Shown here: one piece after another, positions 1 through 10,549 of the stretch | How positions within the stretch are numbered: the first letter of the stretch is position 1 | Layout: the number at the start of each line of letters is the position of its first letter | Origin: Pseudomonas silvicola | Lineage (GTDB): Bacteria; Pseudomonadota; Gammaproteobacteria; Pseudomonadales; Pseudomonadaceae | NCBI RefSeq assembly: GCF_026651855.1 | Contig: NZ_CP093280.1 | Location: forward strand, 4,566,001-4,630,000 | Length of the DNA: 64,000 bases | Reading direction: 5' to 3' | Made by a program: the position numbers and the translations under genes | Notes under the pieces: generated by a model | What the model saw: only the letters and a program-made list of their open reading frames with translations | The model's database searches: none | What the model was told of the DNA's origin: nothing

Positions 1-2
1 CC

Positions 3-1184
3 ACCAGCCAGTACATTACCCCCGAAACCGCCAACAACGCCGATCGTGATTACTTCAATTACCATCGCACCCACGCCAGCCGCGATATTTTGATTGGCAA
101 GCTGGTGAAAAGCCGGACCTCTCGCGAGCTGGTCATACCAGTATCTCGTCGCCTGGATAACCCCGATGGCTCGTTCGGGGGCGTACTGCTGGGTACGCTC
201 AAACTCAGCTATTTTCTGGATTACTACGGTGATTTCCAGTTGGACGACAAAGGCGCTTTGGTGCTGGCACTGCGCAGTGGCGAGGTGTTGGTGCGCCGTC
301 CGTTCATGTCCCCGGCGGCAGACCTGAGTCTGGCGGAAAGTGAGATTTTCAAGCGTTACCTGCCCGTCTCTAACAAAGGCGTTGCCGAGGTGATGGCCGT
401 GATCGACAACACGCCGCGGCTATACGCCTACAGAGCGCTCGCCTCCTACCCGTTGGTGGTGGAGGCGGGTTTGTCGCTGGAGTCCATCGTGGGGCCTTGG
501 CGCCACGATTTGTTCAAATCAGCCCTAGTGCTGTTGATCCTGCTGGCCGGGTTAAGTGGTTTCGGCGCTATCGTTCTGAATCAGCTACGCGGCCGCATGG
601 CCTTGGAGAAAGAAATCAGGCTGGCCCATCAGGCGGTTCGCGACATGGCGTTGACCGATAGCCTGACCGGCCTGGGCAATCGAGGCAAGCTGGACTTGAC
701 GCTGACCCGCGAAGTCGAGCGTGCCAGGCGTGAGCGGACCCCTATCGCCCTGGTGATGTTGGATGTCGATTACTTCAAACGATTCAATGACCGCTATGGT
801 CATCCTGCCGGAGACGCGTGCCTGCGACAGGTGGCGGCAGCCATCCAGGCGACATTGAAACGACCGGCCGATCTGGCTGCTCGTTTTGGCGGTGAAGAGT
901 TCACGGTGTTACTGCCTGACACCGACCTGGCAGGCGCCTGCGCCATCGCCGAGCAGATCCTTCAGGCCATCCGCACGTTGGGGATCGAACACCTGGATCA
1001 CCCGCAACAACAGGTCACTGCCAGCGTCGGTGTGTGCTGCCGCAGGCCGGCGCTTGAGTTCGCGAGCCCCACCAGTATGATCGCTGCCGCTGATGCCTGC
1101 CTGTACATGGCCAAGCGTCAGGGCAGGGATCAATGGTGCTGCGAAGTCGGCCATGAGGCACTGACGCCTTCAAAGGTTAGGTGA
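3..1184 (+). CDS. Diguanylate cyclase with extracellular sensor domain (5' truncated by window edge)
   Basis: Membrane-bound GGDEF enzyme expected to make cyclic di-GMP from two GTP. The frame is open to the window edge, and the upstream codons still encode sensor sequence (RDYFNYHR, typical of a dCache/PDC domain), so the true start lies outside; the TTG at 90 is internal. In order: end of the periplasmic sensor, one hydrophobic segment around 520-580, a short linker and the GGDEF domain. The active-site motif is GGEEF (about 890-905). An RPAD motif five residues before it fits the RxxD inhibitory site, so product feedback is likely. The last codons precede a dehydrogenase gene by about 140 bp. 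Confidence 0.9.
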   Translation, partial: TSQYITPETANNADRDYFNYHRTHASRDILIGKLVKSRTSRELVIPVSRRLDNPDGSFGGVLLGTLKLSYFLDYYGDFQLDDKGALVLALRSGEVLVRRPFMSPAADLSLAESEIFKRYLPVSNKGVAEVMAVIDNTPRLYAYRALASYPLVVEAGLSLESIVGPWRHDLFKSALVLLILLAGLSGFGAIVLNQLRGRMALEKEIRLAHQAVRDMALTDSLTGLGNRGKLDLTLTREVERARRERTPIALVMLDVDYFKRFNDRYGHPAGDACLRQVAAAIQATLKRPADLAARFGGEEFTVLLPDTDLAGACAIAEQILQAIRTLGIEHLDHPQQQVTASVGVCCRRPALEFASPTSMIAAADACLYMAKRQGRDQWCCEVGHEALTPSKVR

Positions 1185-1321
1185 TCACCTCAGGGAGTCC
1201 GGGGATGTGCTGGGTTGCACCACTCGTCTGCGCTGGAGCTGATTACTTGAACGATGGTGAGGTGTGCCGGGACTGATACTGCATGGTCAGCGAACTCGCC
1301 AGCCAAGCACCGGAGATCACC

Positions 1322-2461
1322 ATGAAAGCAATCGTCTATAACGGACCGCGCGATGTGAGCATTCAAACCGTGCCCGACGCCAGGATTGAGAAAGCCTCCG
1401 ACGTGCTGGTTCGCGTGACCACTACCAATATTTGTGGTTCCGACCTGCATATGTACGAAGGGCGCACCTCGTTCGAATCCGGGCGAGTATTTGGGCATGA
1501 GAACCTGGGGGAGGTCATCGAAGTCGGTGCTGCGGTAGAGCGAATCAAGGTGGGTGACAGGGTCTGTCTGCCCTTCAATATCGGCTGTGGATTCTGTGAA
1601 AATTGCGAGAAGGGCCTGACCGGCTTCTGTCTGACCGCCAACCCGGGCAGCGCAGGCGCCGCCTATGGCTTCGCCGAAATGGGACCCTACCAGGGCGGGC
1701 AGGCGGAGTTGCTTCGTGTGCCCTTCGCAGACTTCAATTGCCTGGTACTGCCGGAGGATGCCCAAGAACGTGAAGACGATTACGTGATGCTGTCGGATAT
1801 CTTCCCCACCGGTTGGCATGCTACCGAACTGGCCGGCTTGCAACCCGGTGAAAGCATCGCCATTTACGGCGCCGGGCCGGTAGGCTTGATGGCGGCTCAC
1901 TCGGCAATGATCAAAGGCGCGTCCCAAGTGTTTGTGGTCGACAGTCACCCGGACCGTTTGCGGCTTGCGGCACAATTGGGTGCCACGCCCATTCATTCCC
2001 TCGGACAAGAGGCCGTGGACCAGATTCTCAACCTGACCGATGGCAAAGGCACGGATCGCGGGTGCGAGTGTGTGGGGTACCAGTGTTGCGATCGGCACGG
2101 CCACGAGGCCAACCACCTGACCATGAACAACCTGGTGGCATCGACCAAGGCCACGGGCGGTATCGGTGTGGTCGGGGTATTCGTGCCACAGGACCCGGGG
2201 GCGAAAAACGAGTTGGCTAAAGAAGGCAAGATGGCCTTTGACTTTGGCGCCTTCTGGTTCAAAGGGCAGCAGATTCGTACCGGGCAGGCCAACGTCAAAG
2301 CCTACAACCGCCGACTCGCGGCCCTCATCCACCACGGACGGGCCACCCCTTCGCAGATCATCTCTCATCGGCTAAAGCTTGCCGACGGCCCTGATGCTTA
2401 CCAGCATTTTGATGCGCGTGACGAAGGCTGGACTAAAGTGGTGCTCAAACCTGGGGCGTGA
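1322..2461 (+). CDS. Zinc-dependent alcohol dehydrogenase, glutathione-independent formaldehyde dehydrogenase type
   Basis: A 379-aa medium-chain dehydrogenase. Catalytic-zinc ligands are visible at Cys38 (NICGSDLH) and His59-Glu60 (FGHENLGE). A structural-zinc cysteine cluster follows (GCGFCENCEKGLTGFC). The nucleotide-binding turn is YGAGPVGL, followed by the acidic VDSHPDRL expected for NAD. The family includes formaldehyde dismutase and PFDH-like enzymes, so an aldehyde or primary alcohol is the likely substrate, but the sequence does not settle it. An in-frame ATG 39 nt upstream (1283) exists, but 1322 is preceded by GGAG at good spacing and begins with the family-typical MKAIVY, so I prefer it. 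Confidence 0.85.
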   Translation: MKAIVYNGPRDVSIQTVPDARIEKASDVLVRVTTTNICGSDLHMYEGRTSFESGRVFGHENLGEVIEVGAAVERIKVGDRVCLPFNIGCGFCENCEKGLTGFCLTANPGSAGAAYGFAEMGPYQGGQAELLRVPFADFNCLVLPEDAQEREDDYVMLSDIFPTGWHATELAGLQPGESIAIYGAGPVGLMAAHSAMIKGASQVFVVDSHPDRLRLAAQLGATPIHSLGQEAVDQILNLTDGKGTDRGCECVGYQCCDRHGHEANHLTMNNLVASTKATGGIGVVGVFVPQDPGAKNELAKEGKMAFDFGAFWFKGQQIRTGQANVKAYNRRLAALIHHGRATPSQIISHRLKLADGPDAYQHFDARDEGWTKVVLKPGA

Positions 2462-2590
2462 CGATCCTGGTTGACCGATCGCAGTCAGGTGAATTAGATC
2501 CCGCAGTGTCGAACTTGCCCACTGGCCTGCGTTCCTATGCCAAGGTGCCACCATGGTGGTGCCTTTCAGCATTGCAGTCCGGGGCGTTTC

Positions 2591-5119
2591 ATGAGTACCA
2601 GCGAGATCCACCTTCTTCAAGCCGAGATTGCCAGGCTCACGCAGCAACTGGCTGAAGCTGAGCATCGGCTTGCTACCGATCAGCAACCCGGCGCACAGGC
2701 GCTAAAGGCCAGCCAGCGTCGCTATCAGCGCCTGCTGGACTCCATTGATGAAGGGTTCTGTGTCATCCGCATGCGCTTCGACGAAAGCGGAACGCCTGCA
2801 GATTACCAATTCATCGAGACCAATCGCGCTTTCCAATCGCATACGGGCCTGCAAGACGCCTGCGGCAATTGGATGCGTGAACTTGCGCCTGATCATGAGC
2901 AGCACTGGTTCGATATCTACGGCGAGATTGCCAAAAGCGGCAAGGCTGCCCGTTTCGAACAGCGTGCCGAAGCCCTGAATCGCTGGTACGACGTGCGGGC
3001 CTCGGCCGTGGGCAACGATGGCGAATTGGTTGCACTGCTGTTCAGTGATATCAGTGCCCAGCGTCAGGCTCAAGAAGCCTTGCGGGACAGCGAGGCCTAC
3101 TGGCGAGGCATATTCGAGAACCTCAATGATGGTTTGGTGCTGGGCGAGTTGATCCGCGACGCCGAAGGCCGGGCGGTGGACTGGCGCTACCTCGATGTCA
3201 ATCGCGCCTGGGGCGACAAGGTGGGCATCGATCCTGCGAGCACCAAGGGAAAAACAGTCCGGCAGGTATTTCCATCCGTAGAGACTTTCTGGATCAGTGG
3301 CCCGGCAGAGGCCGTCGCGCTCGGTGAGTCCATCGCTTTCAACCACCAGGTGGGCAATGTCAGCCGCTGGTATGAGGGCCGGATCCACCCGCTGAGTGGT
3401 GACAGGTTCACGATCATTCTGCAGGACGTCACCGAGTTCTACATCTCGACGGCCCGCCGCAGCGCGTTGCTGGAGCTCGGGGATCGTCTGCGCGAGCTCA
3501 GTACCGATGCGGCCATGGCGAACGCCGCCACCACCGCAGTGGTCAGGGCGCTGAATGTCGAGGGGGCGTATTACTTGGCGTTGGATGACCGCGGTGGCGC
3601 CTCGCGGGTTGCGGCGTCGGGCACCGAACTGCTCGAGCCCGCGCTCATCGCGATGCTGCCTTGCACGCAATGGTTCGCCGTTGACGACCTTGGACGAGAC
3701 CCCAGGACCCAAGCCTGGAAGGGCGATACGCCCTTGGCGGTGATGAACACCCCAATTCTGGAATCAGGCCGTGCGATTGCCTCGCTGCTGATTTTCACGC
3801 GCGCAGAGCATACGTGGAGTCAGCCGGAATCGCGGTTTGCCCGCGATATTTTGGAACGTACCAACAGTGCGGTCGCGCGTAAACAGGCTGAGGAGGAGTT
3901 GCGCAATCTCAATGCTTCGCTTGAGCAGACTGTCTTGCATCGAACAGAGGCGCTGCTGCATTCAGAAGCGCAGTTGCGCCAGGCGCAGAAAATGGAAGCG
4001 GTCGGCCAGTTGACGGGCGGCATCGCTCACGACTTCAACAACCTGCTCACAGGCATATCCGGCAGCCTTGAGATGATGCAGAACCGTATTGCCCAGGGTC
4101 GCATCACCGAGCTGGACAAGTATCTGTCGGCCGCCCAGGGCGCTGCGCGTAGGGCTGCGTCCCTGACCCATCGGCTCCTGGCGTTTTCGCGCCGCCAGAC
4201 GCTTGACCCCAAGGCGACCCATGTGGGGCGTTTGGTGGAAGGCATGAAGGAACTCATCGCCAGAACGGTCGGGCCGTCCATCGAAACTCAGACGCGGGCG
4301 GGCAACGAAGTCTGGCCGGTTTACGTGGACGCCAATCAGCTTGAAAACGCTCTGTTGAACCTATGCATCAACGCCCGGGATGCCATGCCCGATGGCGGTA
4401 GGCTGACCGTTGAGACTGACACTTGCACGCTAGACGCCCGTTGCGCGGCAGCCTTAGACCTGCCTCAGGGCGATTACGTGTCGTTGTCGGTTTGCGATAC
4501 GGGCACCGGCATGCCGCCAGACGTGGCCGCCAAGGCATTCGAGCCGTTCTACACCACAAAGCCTATCGGCATGGGTACCGGCCTGGGCCTGTCGATGATC
4601 TATGGCTTTATTCGTCAATCGGGGGGGCAAGTGAAAATCGATTCGCAGGCAGGTCAGGGCTCGACCGTAAGCCTCTACCTGCCACGGCATAGGGGAGAGA
4701 GCGCTGCCGTCGAACCTTCACGAGTTTCCACGATGCCCAAGGCCGGGGAGGGCGAGACGGTGCTAGTGGTCGATGATGAACCGAGTGTTCGCGTGTTGGT
4801 GATGGAAATACTGGAGGAGCTGGGGTATCACGCGCTTGAGGCTGCCGATGGGCCCTCCGGGCTGCGGGTGCTTGAGTCTAGTGCCCGGATCGATCTACTG
4901 GTGTCCGATGTCGGCTTGCCGGGTAACATGAACGGCCGGCAAATGGCCGACGCTGGCCGAGTGATACGGCCGCAGCTCAAAGTGCTGTTCATTACTGGAT
5001 ACGCCGAACAAGCGGTGATCGGTAGCGGCGATCTGGACGCAAACATGCACATCATGACCAAGCCGTTTTCGGTAGAGGGTCTAGCCGTGCGGATCAAGAG
5101 CCTGATGCATGCGTGCTGA
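2591..5119 (+). CDS. PAS/GAF hybrid sensor histidine kinase with C-terminal receiver
   Basis: An 842-aa cytosolic hybrid kinase with no membrane segments. Order: short coiled coil (1-45), PAS (about 45-160), second PAS (about 165-290), GAF-like region (about 295-440), coiled coil, HisKA with His480 in IAHDFNN, HATPase with N box NLCINARDAMPDGG and G boxes DTGTGMP and GTGLGLS, then a receiver with phosphoacceptor Asp773 (VSDVGLP) and the MTKPF lysine. All residues for autophosphorylation and phosphorelay are present. The start at 2591 (MSTSEIHLL) is chosen over 2537, whose extra residues look non-homologous. The ligand is unknown and no dedicated regulator lies next to it. Confidence 0.9.
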   Translation: MSTSEIHLLQAEIARLTQQLAEAEHRLATDQQPGAQALKASQRRYQRLLDSIDEGFCVIRMRFDESGTPADYQFIETNRAFQSHTGLQDACGNWMRELAPDHEQHWFDIYGEIAKSGKAARFEQRAEALNRWYDVRASAVGNDGELVALLFSDISAQRQAQEALRDSEAYWRGIFENLNDGLVLGELIRDAEGRAVDWRYLDVNRAWGDKVGIDPASTKGKTVRQVFPSVETFWISGPAEAVALGESIAFNHQVGNVSRWYEGRIHPLSGDRFTIILQDVTEFYISTARRSALLELGDRLRELSTDAAMANAATTAVVRALNVEGAYYLALDDRGGASRVAASGTELLEPALIAMLPCTQWFAVDDLGRDPRTQAWKGDTPLAVMNTPILESGRAIASLLIFTRAEHTWSQPESRFARDILERTNSAVARKQAEEELRNLNASLEQTVLHRTEALLHSEAQLRQAQKMEAVGQLTGGIAHDFNNLLTGISGSLEMMQNRIAQGRITELDKYLSAAQGAARRAASLTHRLLAFSRRQTLDPKATHVGRLVEGMKELIARTVGPSIETQTRAGNEVWPVYVDANQLENALLNLCINARDAMPDGGRLTVETDTCTLDARCAAALDLPQGDYVSLSVCDTGTGMPPDVAAKAFEPFYTTKPIGMGTGLGLSMIYGFIRQSGGQVKIDSQAGQGSTVSLYLPRHRGESAAVEPSRVSTMPKAGEGETVLVVDDEPSVRVLVMEILEELGYHALEAADGPSGLRVLESSARIDLLVSDVGLPGNMNGRQMADAGRVIRPQLKVLFITGYAEQAVIGSGDLDANMHIMTKPFSVEGLAVRIKSLMHAC

Positions 5120-5199
5120 GCTCAGGCAAACAACAGGCAGAAAAATCAAACTTACAGGGCTGGGGGCTTTCTGCTGTAGACACCATTGGAGATCGTGTC

Positions 5200-5370
5200 A
5201 TGACCAAGCCAGACCAACCGCCAAATACCGCGCAGGGCCCGCACTCTTCAGATCAGGCCAAACCCAAGCCGGATCTGGATTTCGATACCGACTCGCCCGA
5301 CCTGGAAGATCCTCAAGTGGATCCGCAAGGTCCGGCGATAGCGCCCAAGGATTCACCAAAGCGCAAATAG
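5200..5370 (+). CDS. Small acidic, proline-rich hypothetical protein
   Basis: A 56-aa protein starting at an ATG with GGAG eight bases upstream. It is rich in Pro, Asp and Lys, has no hydrophobic stretch and ends in KDSPKRK, so it is probably intrinsically disordered. I recognise no domain. It follows the hybrid kinase by 80 bp. A longer in-frame start at 5113 is possible but less well supported by a ribosome site. Confidence 0.5.
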   Translation: MTKPDQPPNTAQGPHSSDQAKPKPDLDFDTDSPDLEDPQVDPQGPAIAPKDSPKRK

Positions 5371-5489
5371 AATCTTTGCGCCGTCGAGAGGCTACATAAG
5401 CCCGGAGCGGGCTGCTGCCGCTTGGCGTGCCATCAGGGGCGCTTGCGGGTCATCGGCAGCGGTTGTAGAGACCAGGGCCCCTCGGCCCA

Positions 5490-5988
5490 AACGGTGGCAG
5501 CGTCCGGGTGCATTCGGCCGGGTTGGGCCAGGGCAGCCACTTCACCGTGCTGTTACCGCTGAGTTTTCAGGCGCCGGAGCCTGTCGAGGCAGCGTACGAG
5601 GGCGTCACCGGTGGCCAGTTGGTGGGGCTCAAAATTCTGCTGGTGGATGACTCGTCCGAGGTCCTGGACGCGCTGACCCACCTGTTGGAGATGGAGGCCG
5701 CCAATGTTCACGCTTTTGCTGATCCGCACAAAGCCCTGGAGGCGGCCACAGACGATACGTACGACCTCCGACATCGGCATGCCCGGTATGAATGGCCATG
5801 AATTGATGCAGGCGTTGCGCGGACTGCCGGCAATAGCTCACACCCCAAGTATCGCCCTGACGGGTTACGGAGCCTCCACCGACCTGACGCGCAGCGGGGC
5901 ATCGGGCTTTACCCGACACGTGGGCAAACCCGTGAACTTCGATCAGTTCGTCGAAGTGATCGTCGAGGTCTGTCCATCGCGCGTTTGA
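5490..5988 (+). pseudogene. Remnant of a hybrid histidine kinase: end of ATPase domain plus frameshifted receiver
   Basis: Only the tail of a hybrid kinase survives. From about 5490 the frame reads NGGSVRVHSAGLGQGSHFTV, the end of a HATPase domain, then a receiver start (LKILLVDDSSEVLDAL). Around 5760 the frame is lost just before the phosphorylation site; the other frame continues as SDIGMPGMNGHELM through GYGA and the conserved KPV to a stop at 5988. No kinase core lies upstream (5371-5489 is non-coding), so this is a truncated and frameshifted relic next to the integration zone. Confidence 0.8.
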
Positions 5989-6028
5989 GGTCTCGGCACC
6001 TTGGACTCAGGAGGGTGGGGGGAGAATG

Positions 6029-6055
6029 CCAGCGGGGGGATTTGAACCCCCGTCG
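6029..6055 (-). other. tmRNA/tRNA T-arm fragment, candidate integration (att) site
   Basis: On the minus strand this reads GACGGGGGTTCAAATCCCCC followed by CGCTGGCA. It forms a five-pair stem with a canonical TTCAAAT T-loop. It closely resembles the 3' end of Pseudomonas ssrA (tmRNA) as I remember it, but no acceptor 5' strand, anticodon arm or tmRNA body accompanies it and the terminal CCA is missing. It sits at the edge of a region with three integrase genes or fragments, the usual footprint of an island that entered the 3' end of an RNA gene. Confidence 0.55.
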
Positions 6056-6104
6056 TAGCCGACTATACACGGCTTACGGGCAAAAGGTTGTCATTTTGCT
6101 GTCA

Positions 6105-7421
6105 TTAGGTTGATAGCTGGGTGGCGAACTGCCCCACCGCACTGACCACCTCTTGGGCGCCCGACTGAATTTCAACAATCACTTCTCCAGCCTGACTAGC
6201 TAGGGCCAACCCTTTTTCAGCTTGCTTACGACTTTCACCCATGCTCGCAACAGCCTCTTCTACAAGTGCATTATTTTTCTTAACCACCTCTACGATCTCT
6301 TCAGTGGCTGCACTAGTTCGTCCGGCTAGCTTCCTAACTTCATCTGCTACAACCGCAAATCCCCTACCTTGTTCGCCAGCACGAGCAGCTTCAATTGCAG
6401 CGTTAAGAGCGAGTAAGTTAGTCTGCTGCGCGATGCCGCCAATCGTAGCGACAATAGAAGTTATTAAATGCGACTGGCGGCCCAGCGCTTCTACTCCATC
6501 CGAAACACTAGAGATTTGAGTGACTATATTGTTCATGGTCGTGACTGTGTTGTTTACCGCTTCGGCACCTTTTTTTGCGGACGTATCAGTTTGCCGAGAT
6601 ACTTCGTAGGCTACACCTGCTGCTGAACTGACCTCTGTCTCTCTTCTTATCTGGTCAGTTATATCTGTAGCAAACTTAACTATTTTGTATAGTTTTCCTC
6701 TGGTATCCCGCACCGGGTTATAGGAAGCCTCCAGCCAAATCTCTTTCCCATTTCGATCTAAGCGCTTAAAGCGACCGGCAACAAACTGTCCTTCGTTTAG
6801 ACGTTGCCAAAGTTGTTGGTAGGCAGGAGAGGTGGCGTATGATGCGTCACAGAAAATGCTGTGGTGCTTACCCACTATCTCATTTTCGGAATAACAGACT
6901 GTTTTCAAGAAGTTTGTATTTGCTGCTAGTATAGTCCCATCTAATTGGAATTCGATTGTTGCAGTGGAACGGTATAGTGCCTGTATTAATTCCTCATGCT
7001 CTCGCGCAGCATTAATGCTATCTGTAACGTCAATAGCATAAGCCTTCATGTGCGTGACTGAGCCGGAAACAGATTTTAAAGGGCACCACGTTGCTCGCAT
7101 CCATACCATGCGGTCATCTGCAGCGATGTAGCGATAGTCGTCGCTCACGCTGCTACCGGAGGCGACAGCTTTCTGGAAATTTTTGAAGCACGGCAACTCT
7201 TTTACATAGCTCGGAGAGAGGGTGCCGAGTGAACTACCGATCAGTGATGATGAGGGCTTTCCTACAAATCGAGCAAAATTGTCATTTGCCTCCGTTATAC
7301 ACATGTCTGTATTAATTGTTACTTCAAGCATCGAATTGTTTCGGGTCTGTTGTTCATTGCGTAGTATAGTGATCTCGTCCTTGAGCCTCACTAGTTCTTT
7401 TTTTATCTGTTTGTTAAACAT
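6105..7421 (-). CDS. Cytosolic methyl-accepting chemotaxis protein with two PAS domains (BdlA-like)
   Basis: A 438-aa receptor with no transmembrane segment: short coiled coil, PAS 1 (about 25-135), PAS 2 (about 145-260, with the C-terminal [11 protein letters not shown]), and a compact signalling domain with the hairpin tip [35 protein letters not shown]. This order matches BdlA, the biofilm-dispersion receptor of P. aeruginosa, and related Aer-like redox/energy sensors. Base composition is visibly more AT-rich than neighbouring genes, and the stop lies only about 50 bp from the T-arm fragment, so the gene was probably imported. Confidence 0.88.
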   Translation of the reverse strand: MFNKQIKKELVRLKDEITILRNEQQTRNNSMLEVTINTDMCITEANDNFARFVGKPSSSLIGSSLGTLSPSYVKELPCFKNFQKAVASGSSVSDDYRYIAADDRMVWMRATWCPLKSVSGSVTHMKAYAIDVTDSINAAREHEELIQALYRSTATIEFQLDGTILAANTNFLKTVCYSENEIVGKHHSIFCDASYATSPAYQQLWQRLNEGQFVAGRFKRLDRNGKEIWLEASYNPVRDTRGKLYKIVKFATDITDQIRRETEVSSAAGVAYEVSRQTDTSAKKGAEAVNNTVTTMNNIVTQISSVSDGVEALGRQSHLITSIVATIGGIAQQTNLLALNAAIEAARAGEQGRGFAVVADEVRKLAGRTSAATEEIVEVVKKNNALVEEAVASMGESRKQAEKGLALASQAGEVIVEIQSGAQEVVSAVGQFATQLST

Positions 7422-7501
7422 TTCAACGTGCTCGAGGCTGTCAGTGATACCCCTCTATCGGCAAAATTTAGCAAAAGTTTAATTGGGTTTTTGTTGCGTG
7501 G

Positions 7502-8680
7502 CTAACTAATCTTTATTTGACTAGTCACGCACTCTTCTGGTTGCCAGATCGCTTCAGCCCTAGTGCCCGCATTTGAGTCCGCCTGTGGCATCCATCGCCC
7601 ATAAACTCGTGCAATCATTGTCCAGTCAGTGTGCCCCATCTGCTTAGCTACCCACATTGGATGCTCGCCCGCCGACAACATTACGGATGCGTACGTATGA
7701 CGGGTCTGATAGGGACGCCTATACCGGATCCCTGACTTCTTCATCGCAGGCATCCACATCGTTTTCCTAATCGGCTGATCACCAGCCCAGCGTTCGAGCG
7801 TCCGTGGATTTTGGAAGACCTCCTGATCAGCGAGGAAAGTGTGCTCTTTCTGCGCCTTGAGCGCCTCCAACGCTGGCCGTAGCAGCTTCACTGCTCGACG
7901 CCCAGCGGTGGTTTTCGTTACCTCCGCAGTTCCGCCGGCGGCCTGGGTCATAGCGCGGGTGATCATCACCTCGCCCTGTAGCCAGTCAACATCACCCCAG
8001 TCCAACGCCACTAATTCACTGGTGCGCAGCCCGGTCCATAGCGCGAACTAGACAAGGTTTCTGGCCTGGCCGGTGAGGGCGGCTAAGATCGCTTGCTGCT
8101 CCTCTGGACTGAACGGGTCCACATCATCATCCTTCGCCGGCGCCTCTTTCCTCGAGTAGGTCCAGCCGGCGAGAGGGTTCGACTCAATCAGTTCCTCCTC
8201 GCACGCGTCATTCAGCGCGGAGCGCAGGCAGCTCTGGATGTTGGTCAGGGTCTTATTCCCGACCTCCAGCTTGTCCAGCCAGTCGCGGACGGTCTTGCGC
8301 TTTAGGTCCACCAGCATATGGTCGCCCAGGGCGGGCACCAACCGGAGCTCTACGAGCTTTCGATACCCTTCAAAGGCGCTGCTCGCAATGTGCTTTCGCT
8401 TGGCCTCCAGCCATCTGGTTAGGAATCCATTCACCGTTTCCCGGCTGGCCTCTGGGGCAAATTTTGCTGCTCGAGCCGAGCCGGGGAAAGTCACCGAGTA
8501 GTCGAAGGTGCCGATTGAGATCGCGTGTTCAATGGCCGCCTTGTGCCGCTCGGCCTTCTTCAGATTAGTGCCGGTGGGCTTGAGCGTGATGCGCTCGCGG
8601 CACCGGACGCCCCGATACATGAACGTGATTTCGATACTCGAATCGGAGACCGCCCGAACTCCCCTCCCGCCTCTACCCAT
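7502..8680 (-). pseudogene. Tyrosine-recombinase integrase interrupted by one in-frame amber stop
   Basis: Read through, this is a 392-codon phage/island integrase: N-terminal arm-binding region (DUF3596-like, MYRGVRCRERITLKPT), core-binding domain, then catalytic domain. A TAG at 8048-8050 splits it between ARNLV and FALWTGLRTSELVALDW; the frame is identical on both sides. Catalytic residues on the distal half look intact: Arg in TGLRTSE, RHTYASVM, GHTDW and the Tyr in ARVYGRW. It is therefore one point mutation from function, unless amber suppression occurs. The left end of an IS element lies 17 bp upstream of the start codon, separating the gene from its original promoter. Confidence 0.85.
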
Positions 8681-8761
8681 GACTCATACCCCTCAACTGT
8701 AGTGGTCTAATGAAACCGGACACCCATTTAGGCGAGAATGCTCGCCACAGAGAGGTGTCTG

Positions 8762-9063
8762 ATGACCAAGCAACGTCGTACCTTTACCCCTGAGTTCAAG
8801 CGCGAGGCTGCGTGCCTGGTGCTCGATCAAGGCTACAGCCATACCGAGGCAGCCCGTTCGCTTGGGCTGGTTGAGTCGGCCTTGCGTCGTTGGGTGAGCC
8901 AGCTCCAGCAAGAACGTGGCGGCGTCACGCCGACCAGCAAGGCGTTAACACCTGAGCAGCAAAAAATCCAAGAATTGGAAGCCCGAATCAATCGTCTGGA
9001 ACGGGAAAAATCGATCCTAAAAAAGGCTACCGCGCTCTTGATGGCCGAGGAGCACGAGCGCTC

Positions 9064-9070
<7 letters not shown>
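8762..9070 (+). CDS. IS3-family transposase OrfA
   Basis: A 102-aa protein with an N-terminal helix-turn-helix (FTPEFKREAACLVLDQGYSH, then SLGLVESALRRWVSQ) and a C-terminal leucine-zipper-like helix (IQELEARINRLEREKSILKK) typical of OrfA. It binds the terminal repeats and, when fused to OrfB by programmed -1 frameshifting near its end, makes the active transposase. The start at 8762 is preceded by GAGAGG. The OrfB frame opens across the stop at 9068-9070, as expected for the -1 arrangement. Confidence 0.9.
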
Positions 9071-9923
<853 letters not shown>

Positions 9924-9965
9924 CCACTACACACACCGGTTAGCGCCTGGCATGGCGATCTCCGT

Positions 9966-10455
9966 TTACCTATCAAGGTAGTCGCTCCATTGCTGCATCA
10001 ATTCCTTGCGCTTGCTGAACAGGTCGCCGCGGCGGTAGGCAGCCTCGACGCGATTTTCGATGGCGTGCGCGAGGGCCATCTCGGCAACTTCGCGAGGGAA
10101 ATGGGTGCATTCGGCGCACCAGTCGCGAAAGCTGGAGCGAAAGCCATGCACGGTGAAGTGGCTTAGGCCCATACGGCGCATCTGCATCAGCCCGATCATG
10201 TTTGACACTGGCTGGCCGCGCTTGTGGTGCTCGAAGACGAATGCACGGCGAGGGCGTTGCAGGGAGGTGAGCAGTGCGACCGCCTGCGGGGTGAGCGGCA
10301 CGCGATGGGCGACGCCGGCCTTCATGCGTTCCTAGGGGATGATCCATACGTCCGCTCTGAGAGCGAACCCCTCCCAGCGCGCGGTCAGTACTTCGCTGGT
10401 GCGCACGGCGGTACACGTGATGAACTCCAGAACGCAAAAAGGCCTTAGACCTACG
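9966..10455 (-). pseudogene. C-terminal fragment of a P4-type integrase with an internal stop
   Basis: The catalytic half of a second integrase. From about 10455 it reads LEFITCTAVRTSEVLTARW (containing catalytic Arg), then WIIP, a TAG at 10332-10334, then ERMKAGVAHRVPLT, the HGFRSSFRDW box and a C-terminus ending MQQWSDYLDR. The N-terminal two thirds are absent. An isolated ATG frame (10325-9966) covers only the end and is not a functional gene. The IS right end lies 34 bp beyond its stop. The tail resembles that of the intact integrase next door but is clearly diverged, so it derives from a different element. Confidence 0.8.
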
Positions 10456-10549
10456 CCACAGTTTCTGATGACGCACGCTGCCACTGGTATAGAGGCGAAG
10501 CCGCTGACTTTCTATCGCGATGCAATGGAATCGGTTGGACTGGTGACAA

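Noticed and set aside
6020-6090. A complete tRNA gene
   Set aside because: Only the T-arm folds properly; the hairpin AGCCG/CGGCT next to it has an eight-base loop and no acceptor stem or D-arm can be built.
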